From positions 1 to 16,297 of the forward strand of contig QHUE01000169.1 in assembly GCA_003221825.1 (NCBI GenBank): a DNA stretch of 16,297 nucleotides, given 5' to 3'. The position numbers were made by a program, and so were the translations under genes. Of the stretch, positions 7,354 to 14,245 are shown in pieces. How positions within the stretch are numbered: the stretch's first letter is position 1; every line of letters begins with the position of its first letter. Origin of the DNA: Gemmatimonadota bacterium (lineage in GTDB: Bacteria > Gemmatimonadota > Gemmatimonadetes > Gemmatimonadales > GWC2-71-9). The notes beneath the pieces are model-generated. The model was given only the letters and a program-made list of their open reading frames with translations, ran no database searches and was not told the origin of the DNA.

Positions 7354-9898
7354 ACACCGCCCGAGCCTCGGCCAGCATGCGCAAAACGCCGACCTGCTCC
7401 GCCGGCGTGTTCCACGCGGCGCTGGCCCGCGTGGCAGACTCGACGCGGTCGATCCACCGCACGAAGTACTGGGCGTCTTCGGCCGAGCGCACCGGCTGGT
7501 CGCCGACGCGCACGTAAATGGGGCTCGTCGACGCAAACGGGTACAGGTCGAGCACGGGCGTCTCGGCGCGATCGCTGTAGGCACGCAATACGTACCACCC
7601 GCTCCCATTCACCGGGACTCCCACGGTGGCGTGGGCCGTCATCCGGCTCGTGTCGAGCGGCACGGTCGCGACGATCTTCCCGTTCCCAATGATTTCCAGG
7701 TGATCGATCGGGACGTTCGATCGCAGGCCGACGACCGCTTTGAGCTGATGTGTTCCGGACGGAATTCTGATCTCGTCGCCAATTGCATGGCCGGCGACTG
7801 AGAATTCAAGCAACGGCGCGTTCGTCACGAACGTGCGTCCCGCCTTGAGACCCGCCAGCCAGCGCTGGTGATCGAGCTTCACCCCGGAGTGCACGAACAC
7901 GCGCACGAGGCCCGGCGGTCCCCGCAGGCTTGCGAAGTTCGGAAACGCATCCGTTCCGGCCGCCGCCGGTAACCGGAATCCGCAGTTGAGCAGTCGATAC
8001 CAGATTTCGGACGTGATCAGGTGGTCCGAGTATCCCATAACCTCGAGATAATCGATCTTACCGAGCGCGACATCGACGGGGAGCTCGTAGTACAGCGGCG
8101 CCGTCGTGTCCGCGGGATCGGGCCTCGTGTCGAACGGATGCACGTAGCCGACCAGCCCACCTTGCGCGTGGGCGAGATCGGCGACCGTCGCGTTCGTCAG
8201 CGCGAGACTCGCGGCGGCGGTGTTGGGATAGCCGGCGTACTCGGGGAGCAGGTAGTGCGAGGTGAGGCCCAGCAGTCCCATATGGCCCCAGACGCTGGTG
8301 TGAAACTCCTGCGCGTGGCGGAGCAGAAACGTCGCGCTGGAGACCGGGTCGGCGTCCGTTCGGAAATAGGCGATATCCGGAATCCGCTGCTCCTTGTTCA
8401 CGATCAGGTTCTCGACGACATGCAGATCTTCGGCACGCGCCTGAAACGCGAGATGCGGCGGCGTGTTGCGATAGGCGCCGCCGTAGTTCATGTGCACGTG
8501 CACATCGCCACTCCACCAACCACGTGCGGGGAGATTGTCCACGCGCTCGAGGACTATCCGGCGCGTGGTACGAATACCCGTCGGCACGTTCACGTCGGCA
8601 CGAAAAACCTGAAACTCGGGCCCGCGCCATGCTTCGATATGCACCACGCCGGCCGGAACCGTGAGCTCGGCGCTCCCATCAGTATGGAAATACGGATACT
8701 CGAACTGACGTTCTGATCGGTCGAACGCTTCGTCCGCGTGCCGCCAGACATTATCCGGGGCGTAACCTCGCCCTTCAGCGGTCGTCACCGAAATCCGCGC
8801 CGAGAGCGGCCGGCCCGCCCGATCGACGACGGTTACGCGAAGCGATCCCACAGGATCGTGGTAACGCCTTTCCAACGCCCTTACACGCCGTTTGGACGCC
8901 CCTGGGATTCCCATCACCCACAGCGACGTATTTCCCGTTTCATTGGAGACAAACGCGATCCGGCTACCGTCGTGTGACCAGCGCGGCGCCGTCGCATCGA
9001 ACTCGCCGTAGGTCAGTGGGAAGGGGTCGCCGCCCTCGCTCGTCATGAGCCAGAGCTGGTTCCACTGCCGGCCCAGGTAGGAGCTGTAGACGACGCGGGT
9101 GCCGTCGGGAGACCAATCGGGGCGCGCCTTCCAGGTCGTCTCCTCGTAACGCAGCTCGCGGAGCCCCCCCGGTGCACCGGCGCGCGCGTCCATCCGCCAA
9201 AACCCACCGCTGCCGTGGATGTGCCCGCGATTGGAGACGAGAATGATTTCCTTGCCGTCCGGCGACCACGTCGGCGAGATGTAGTGATCCCACTTGCTGT
9301 AGTAGTAGCGCGGCAGGTTGCTGTCGGTGTCTTCGGTAATCCGTAGGGGCGCAGCATGCTGCGCCCCTACATCGCGCCCTGCGGGGCTCAGGACGAAAAT
9401 GTGCCAGCGCGCGTTGTAGACGGACGACACGAACGCGATGCGCGTGCCATCGGGCGACCAGCGCGGCTCGAGGTTGACGGCGCCGTTGGCCGTGAGCGGC
9501 GTGACGGTCCCCGACGCCAGGTCGAGCAGCTCGAGCTCGATCGCGTCGTGCGCATAGCGAGCAAACACCACCGATCGGCCGTCGGGCGACCAATCAGGCT
9601 GATAGTCATAGACGGGGCCGGACGTCAGCTGCGTGGCCACCGGCGAGTCGATGCGCTGGCGCCACAGCGTGCCCTGCATCGAGTAGATCAGCTCCGTCCC
9701 GTCCGGCGACCACGTGGCGGAGCTCGGCCCGCTCGTCACTTGCGGCACATACATCTCGCGCCAGTAGTAGGCGTGGGGGAGATCGACCTGTTTGAACACC
9801 GGCGCCCGTTGTGCCTGCAGGCCGCCGGTGATTGGTAGGGGCGCAGCATGCTGCGCCCCTACAATCGCCGCAACGATCAGCGCGAGGCGTCGAGCCAT
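7340..9898 (-). CDS. Secreted PD40 beta-propeller plus CehA/McbA-type metallohydrolase
   Basis: This 852-residue exported protein starts at ATG 9898, chosen because a signal peptide (MARRLALIVAAIVGA) follows; the frame stays open upstream, inside the preceding gene. Residues about 50-335 hold six TolB/PD40 blades, marked by five WSPDG motifs at 63, 103, 147, 211 and 262 and WSHDG at 307. A small beta domain (about 350-450) follows. A PHP-like CehA/McbA metallohydrolase domain begins at GWWSGDVHVHMNYGG (460-474) and continues through YVHPFD (585-590) and AAAGTDAF (646-652), with His466/468, His587 and Asp650 as likely metal ligands. Members of this family include carbaryl and other ester/amide hydrolases, but the substrate here is unknown. 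Two identical palindromes encode VGAQHAAPL at residues 13-21 and 177-185. The 3' end overlaps the convergent M13 gene by 14 bases. Confidence 0.9.
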   Translation of the reverse strand: MARRLALIVAAIVGAQHAAPLPITGGLQAQRAPVFKQVDLPHAYYWREMYVPQVTSGPSSATWSPDGTELIYSMQGTLWRQRIDSPVATQLTSGPVYDYQPDWSPDGRSVVFARYAHDAIELELLDLASGTVTPLTANGAVNLEPRWSPDGTRIAFVSSVYNARWHIFVLSPAGRDVGAQHAAPLRITEDTDSNLPRYYYSKWDHYISPTWSPDGKEIILVSNRGHIHGSGGFWRMDARAGAPGGLRELRYEETTWKARPDWSPDGTRVVYSSYLGRQWNQLWLMTSEGGDPFPLTYGEFDATAPRWSHDGSRIAFVSNETGNTSLWVMGIPGASKRRVRALERRYHDPVGSLRVTVVDRAGRPLSARISVTTAEGRGYAPDNVWRHADEAFDRSERQFEYPYFHTDGSAELTVPAGVVHIEAWRGPEFQVFRADVNVPTGIRTTRRIVLERVDNLPARGWWSGDVHVHMNYGGAYRNTPPHLAFQARAEDLHVVENLIVNKEQRIPDIAYFRTDADPVSSATFLLRHAQEFHTSVWGHMGLLGLTSHYLLPEYAGYPNTAAASLALTNATVADLAHAQGGLVGYVHPFDTRPDPADTTAPLYYELPVDVALGKIDYLEVMGYSDHLITSEIWYRLLNCGFRLPAAAGTDAFPNFASLRGPPGLVRVFVHSGVKLDHQRWLAGLKAGRTFVTNAPLLEFSVAGHAIGDEIRIPSGTHQLKAVVGLRSNVPIDHLEIIGNGKIVATVPLDTSRMTAHATVGVPVNGSGWYVLRAYSDRAETPVLDLYPFASTSPIYVRVGDQPVRSAEDAQYFVRWIDRVESATRASAAWNTPAEQVGVLRMLAEARAVFTRY
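9343..9370. repeat. 28-base perfect palindrome, copy 1 (REP-like), inside the propeller coding region
   Basis: The left arm GTAGGGGCGCAGCA is followed directly by its exact reverse complement, with no loop. On the minus strand it encodes VGAQHAAPL in the loop after blade 3 (residues 177-185 of the metallohydrolase). It is identical to the copy at 9835-9862. Flanking bases are partly shared: CGAT on one side and ATYACCG on the other. This suggests a mobile unit somewhat longer than the palindrome. Confidence 0.95.
9835..9862. repeat. 28-base perfect palindrome, copy 2 (REP-like), inside a signal-peptide coding region
   Basis: This copy is base-for-base identical to the one at 9343-9370 and is read in the same frame. 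It covers nucleotides 37-64 of the metallohydrolase gene, so it encodes part of the signal peptide and its likely cleavage region. The transcript would carry a 14-base-pair hairpin very close to the start codon, which could affect translation. Confidence 0.95.
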
Positions 9899-11067
9899 CG
9901 ATAGATCGCCGCGCGCAGCATCGGGAGCGGCACCGCGCCGTTTTCCAGCACGCGGTCGTGGAAGGTGCGGATGTCGAATTTCCCGCGCAGCGTGCGCTGC
10001 GCGAACGCGCGCAGGCGGCGGATCTCCAGCCGGCCCAGTCCGTAGGACAAACCCTGCGCCGGCCAAACCGGATAGCGATCGACGCCGACTTCCGCCCGCA
10101 GCAACGGCACGTGGGTGTGCTCCCGGATGTAGTCGATTGACTGCTCGCGCGTCCATCCGAGCGCGTGGATGCCCGTGTCGACGACCAGCAAGGACGCCGA
10201 CAGCGTCATGTCGGCCAGCATGCCGAACCGCGCCGTGTCGGACGAGTACAGGCCCATTTCATCGGCGAGCTGCTCGGCGTACTCGGCCCATCCCTCTCCC
10301 ATGCCCGGGGACCAGAAGTAGCGCGCGATGGCGGGGATCGTGTCGCCCCGCTCGAGCGCGATCGTGCCCTGCAGGTGGTGCCCGGGGATCGTTTCGTGGA
10401 ACGACAACGGCTCGAGGTCGGCGCGCGCCTTGTGCCGCGGATCGTAGGTCGAGAGGTAGTAGATGCCCGGGCGGCTGCCATCCTCCGCCGGAGGATTCCA
10501 CTCGCCCACGCTTTGGCGCTCGCGAAACGCCGGGTACGACTCGACCACCACGGGCGCGCGGGGCAACCGACCGAACCATTTCGGAATCGCGGCGCGCGCC
10601 CGCTCGAGCGCATCCCGCGCGCGTGCCAGCATCTCCTCCCGCGTATGGAACGTGAACGCGGTATCCGACCGCAGGCGCTCCAGCAGCCTCGAGACGTCGC
10701 TCGTCCCGAACGACCGAATCGCGATCACCTGCATGGAGTCCTCGAGCTCCTCGACGGTCGCGAGCCCGAGGTTGTGGATGGAATCCGGCGCGAGCGTGAG
10801 GCCGGTGGCGGCGCGAATGCTGGCACGATAGCAGTCCATGCCGTGCGGGTTGGCAAACACGCCGATCTCGGTTCTCGCGCGGCCGAGATACTCGGCGGCC
10901 AGGAATTCGCGATAGCGCCGCATCGCCGGGATGATCTCCTGCTCGATGAGCTGCGCGAGCTCGGCCCCGAACCCGGGCGTCGAGTCGCGGCGCGCGGGAT
11001 CGTAGAGCGGCGACTGTTCGACCGGCGTGGCAAGGAGCGTGTCGATCTGGTTCAGCACGATCTGCAC
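9877..11067 (-). pseudogene. DUF885 peptidase-like protein, C-terminal fragment of a frame-broken gene
   Basis: This 396-codon open frame is the larger part of a DUF885 protein, a family with a gluzincin-like metal site. It carries SFHETIPGHHLQ (222-233) with His224, Glu225 and His230/231, then GEGWAEYAEQL at 257-267, and family-like segments ASIRAATGL and PVWPAQGLSYGLGRLE. The GTG at 11067 that opens it is probably not a true start: homologous protein continues upstream, but only in another frame (the fragment at 11052-11387). Between the fragments roughly 65-80 residues expected in this family are missing. The 3' end overlaps the metallohydrolase start by 22 bases, so this is an operon member. 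A short cytoplasmic protein from GTG 11067 is possible, but it would lack the export signal and the N-terminal domain. Confidence 0.82.
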
Positions 11068-11387
11068 GTTTCGCGCGTCGCAATCGAGCCTTCGATCGCG
11101 TCGCGCATGATCCCATAGGCGATGCCTTCGGGGCGGGCCGCAAGCCGCGAGGGATTGATTTTCTTCAGCGCCGCGAGCCAGGCGTCTTCGCGCTCGCGCC
11201 AGCGCGCCAGCGCCTCGGGCGAGTTATCCGGCAGCCGGTCGTGGCGCGTATTGGCGACGCCGTCCAGCGTCGCTTCGTCGGGATGTTGCTCGAAGTACGC
11301 CGTAAGGTAGGTGTCGGCGAGCTGCCGGACTTGCAGCGCCAGGGAATCGGTGTTCGCCTGCAGCGCGAGCGCGAGTGCGAGAATCAT
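11052..11387 (-). pseudogene. DUF885 peptidase-like protein, N-terminal fragment
   Basis: These 111 codons start at ATG 11387, which overlaps the stop of the CoA-transferase B gene as ATGA. A short hydrophobic leader (MILALALALQA) is followed by typical DUF885 N-terminal sequence: YLTAYFEQHPDEATLDG, then HDRLPDNSPEALARW, and INPSRLAARPEGIAYGIMRDAIEGSIATRE. The frame then runs into CRSC and a stop at 11052. The next family segment (NVQIVLNQIDTLLATPV) is found immediately in a different frame. The switch point lies at ACGTGC on the minus strand (11064-11069). Taken with the downstream fragment this is one gene broken by an out-of-frame internal deletion. Confidence 0.82.
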
Positions 11388-12136
11388 GATTTGAGATACA
11401 ACCGTTGCGGGTCCAGGACCTCACGGAGCAACTGCAGGTCCGTGCTGGTCGGCGGGTCGAGCCGGCCCAGGCGCGGCCGGGATTGCAGCGGCCACCCCAC
11501 GCCGGCTCGCACCTCCGCCACCTCGACGCCGGGATACAGGCCGGCCAGCACGAGCTCGCCGCTCGCGGCATCGCGTTCGAGCACGCCCTTGTCGGTGATC
11601 ACCTTCGCGACGCGTTGGCCGGGACTCGTGACGAAGTCGACGCGCTCGGGAAATGCGCGCGGGGAGAGCTTCGCGACGATGAGGATGCGCTGCGCGTGAA
11701 TCGCGATCTCCGCGGCACCGCCCGAGCCGGGGAGCCGCACCTTGGGCCGCTGATAGGGGCCGATGACGGTCGTGTTGATGCTGCCACGCCGATCCACCTG
11801 CGCGCCTCCCAGGAAGCCGACTTCGATGCGGCCGTTCTGCAGAAACAGCTGAAACACATCCGCCATGCCACAGACCATGAGCGACCCCGTGACGAGCGCC
11901 GGATCGCCGATCGAGACGGGAAGACGCGAGGGCGTCGCCCCCACCGCTCCCGACTCGTAGATCAGAACCAGATTCGGCGCATGGGTGCGCCGCGCCAGGT
12001 TACAGGCGAGGTTCGGCAGGCCGATGCCCACGAACACGACCTCGCCGTCCGCGAGCTCCCGGGCCGCAACGGTGGCCATCATCTCGTCCGGCGAGTAGTC
12101 AGAAGCCGTAGTTGACTCCGGCGCAGCGCTGTTCAC
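11384..12136 (-). CDS. CoA-transferase, beta subunit (glutaconate CoA-transferase B type)
   Basis: This 250-residue protein is the B subunit of a family I (GctAB-type) CoA-transferase, which moves CoA from an acyl-CoA donor to a free carboxylate. Visible are YSPDEMMATVAARELADG, the glycine loop VFVGIGLPNLA at about 34-44, and LVLIYESGAVGA with Glu61 in the ESG motif, the position of the covalent glutamate in this family. GFLGGAQVDRRGSINTT and LPGSGGAAEIA follow. GTG 12136 is preferred because AAGG lies just ahead and the conserved YSPDE segment precedes the next ATG codons (12082, 12079). It overlaps the A-subunit gene by 38 bases, as expected for coupled subunits. The acid substrate cannot be read from sequence. 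IpdB-like ring-opening hydrolases are relatives, but the ESG glutamate favours a transferase. Confidence 0.88.
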   Translation of the reverse strand: MNSAAPESTTASDYSPDEMMATVAARELADGEVVFVGIGLPNLACNLARRTHAPNLVLIYESGAVGATPSRLPVSIGDPALVTGSLMVCGMADVFQLFLQNGRIEVGFLGGAQVDRRGSINTTVIGPYQRPKVRLPGSGGAAEIAIHAQRILIVAKLSPRAFPERVDFVTSPGQRVAKVITDKGVLERDAASGELVLAGLYPGVEVAEVRAGVGWPLQSRPRLGRLDPPTSTDLQLLREVLDPQRLYLKS

Positions 12137-12983
12137 CTGCCTTGAGCCGCTCCAGCAACCGCGGCTGCTTCGCCATGTACTCGGCGCGGCCCTGGACGCC
12201 GTAGACGAACTCGTCGAGATAGTGCGCGAGCTCGGCGCGGTCGCGCGAGATCGTTTCCCAGCCGACGTAGAAGTCGTTGTCGCGATCGTAGTACCCTTGA
12301 GCGTATGACGGATGCGCGCCCCACGGCTCGACGACGACCGCCGACACGATCGCGGCCGGAATCAAGGTGCGATTGGGATCGGATCGGATCACGCGCTCGT
12401 CCACCAGCTCCTCGACCACCACGATCACGCGCTGCGACGCGAATGCCGCCTCTTTCTGCACGCCGAGCAGTCCCCAGATCTGCGTGTTGCCCTGCGCGTC
12501 CGCGCGCTGGGCGTGCACGATCGTCACGTCGGGATTGAGCGCCGGCACGGTCGCGAGCGCTTCGCCCGTGTAGGGACACGTCACCGACTTGATCTGCCGA
12601 TTGGCGCGCGGCAGGTCGGTCCCCGCGTAGTCGCGCAGCGTCCAGAACGGCAGCCGGGCGGCGCCCGCCGAGAAGCGCGCCACCATGCCGAAGTGCGAGT
12701 ACTCCTCGATCTCCAGCGTGCCGCCTTCGACCGCGCGGCGAAAGGCGTGCAGCGAGCCGACACCGGGATTTCCCGCCCACGAGAACACGAGCTTCCTGGC
12801 GCACCCCGCGGCGATCATCTGGTCGTAGATCAGGTCCGGCGTGAGACGGCAGAGCGTCAGATCGCGCCGCCGTTGCCGGATGATCTCGTGCCCCGCAGCG
12901 AACGAGATGAGGTGGGTGAATCCTTCAATGACGATGACGTCGCCGTCGCGCACGTGGCGCGCGACGGCGTCCTGCAGCGACAT
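12099..12983 (-). CDS. CoA-transferase, alpha subunit (glutaconate CoA-transferase A type)
   Basis: This is the A subunit paired with the downstream B subunit. From ATG 12983 it is 294 residues; GTG 13019 would add twelve that overlap the aminotransferase gene. It begins SLQDAVARHVRDGD, then VIEGFTHLISFAAGHEI, the glycine loop SWAGNPGVGSLHAFRRAVE, EIEEYSHFGMVARFSAGAARLPF, CPYTGEALATVPALNPDV, and VHAQRADAQGNTQIWG. This order is characteristic of GctA/IpdA-like proteins. It starts 11 bases after the aminotransferase stop with no obvious Shine-Dalgarno site, so translation may depend on coupling. An upstream aminotransferase making a keto acid or semialdehyde, whose carboxylate is later activated to a CoA ester, would make sense; that link is inference. 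Confidence 0.88.
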   Translation of the reverse strand: MSLQDAVARHVRDGDVIVIEGFTHLISFAAGHEIIRQRRRDLTLCRLTPDLIYDQMIAAGCARKLVFSWAGNPGVGSLHAFRRAVEGGTLEIEEYSHFGMVARFSAGAARLPFWTLRDYAGTDLPRANRQIKSVTCPYTGEALATVPALNPDVTIVHAQRADAQGNTQIWGLLGVQKEAAFASQRVIVVVEELVDERVIRSDPNRTLIPAAIVSAVVVEPWGAHPSYAQGYYDRDNDFYVGWETISRDRAELAHYLDEFVYGVQGRAEYMAKQPRLLERLKAGEQRCAGVNYGF

Positions 12984-12994
12984 GACTTTTGACG

Positions 12995-14245
12995 CTAGTC
13001 CGACATCTCGTGCAGGCACTCGTCGATGATCCGGAGAGCGGTGTCGACGTCGTACTCATCCACGACGAGCGGCGGGGCGAGCCGCAGGGAGCTCTTGCCG
13101 CAGCCGAGGAGGAGCAGACCCTTTTTGAAAGCCCGGCCCACGATTTCGTGCGGAATGTCGGGCGCGGGCTCGCGGGTGGTGCGGTCTTTCACGAACTCGA
13201 CGCCCACCATGAGGCCGCGGCCGCGCACCTCGCCGATGGCGGCATACTTGTCCTGGAGCTTGCGCGCGCCGCTGATCAGACGATCGCCCATCTTGGCGAC
13301 GTTGGGGAGCAGCTCCGTTTCGACGATGTCGAGCGTGGCGAGCGCTGCGGCACAGCACACGGGGTTGCCGCCGAATGTGGTCCCATGCGCGCCCGGCTGC
13401 CACTTCATGATCGATTCTTTGGCGATAATCGCGCCGATCGGCATGCCACTGCCCAGCCCCTTCGCCGACAGCAGGATGTCCGGCTCGATGCCCTCGTATT
13501 CGCACGCCCACATCTTGCCGGTGCGTCCCACGCCGCACTGCACCTCGTCGCAGACGAGGAGGATGCCGTAGCGATCGCAGATCGCGCGGAGGTCTTTGAG
13601 GTAGCCGGCCGGCGGGACGACGTAGCCGCCTTCTCCCTGAATCGGCTCGACGAAGATCGCCGCCACGCTGTCCGGCGGGACTTTTTTGACGAACAGCTCC
13701 TCTTCGATCCACGACGTGCACCGCGTCGTGCATTCCGATTCGCCGCGGCAGTACTCGCAGCGATAGCGATAGCCGTAGGGCACGTGATGGATTTCGGGGA
13801 GGAACGGCGCAAAGCCCGAGCGCTGCACGGCCTTGCTCGCGGTGAGACTCAAGCCGCCGTAGCTCCGGCCGTGGAAGGCGCCGAGGAAGCCGATGATCGC
13901 CGGCCGGCCGGTGGAATGTCGCGCCAGCTTGATGGCCCCTTCCACCGCTTCGGTCCCCGAGTTGGCCAGGAACACCCGCTTCTTACTCGTACCCGGGGCG
14001 AGCTGCGCGAGCCGCTCGCACAGCGCGGCAAAGCTCTCGTAATAGAAGTCACTGCCGCAGATATGAAGGAAGCGTGCCGCCGCATCCTGCACGGCTTTCA
14101 CGACTTTTGGATGCCCGTAGCCGGTAGACGCGACCGCAATCCCGGCCATGAAATCGAGGAAGCGATTGCCGTCGACGTCTTCGACCATCGGCCCCTGCCC
14201 GCGGGCCACCGCGAGCGCGTATTCCTTGGGATAGGACGTCGAGGC
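12995..14245 (-). pseudogene. Class-III aminotransferase B (4-aminobutyrate-type), missing its native N terminus
   Basis: About 416 codons of a second class-III aminotransferase, closest in pattern to 4-aminobutyrate aminotransferases. Native sequence resumes at STSYPKEYALAVARGQG and continues EDVDGNRFLDFMAGIAV, FLHICGSDFYYES, NSGTEAVEGAIKLAR, GAFHGRSYGGLSLTASK, a cysteine-rich CEYCRGESECTTRC, VEPIQGEGGY, VCDEVQCGVGRTGKM, SAKGLGSGMPIG (Schiff-base lysine, residue 665 of the joint frame), TFGGNPVCCAAAL, VRGRGLMVGVEFVKDR and a normal C terminus. Family members usually have another 20-40 N-terminal residues with their own start; these are missing here. No plausible start of its own is visible at the junction. 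The enzyme would convert an amino donor such as 4-aminobutyrate to a semialdehyde; substrate assignment is tentative. Confidence 0.78.
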
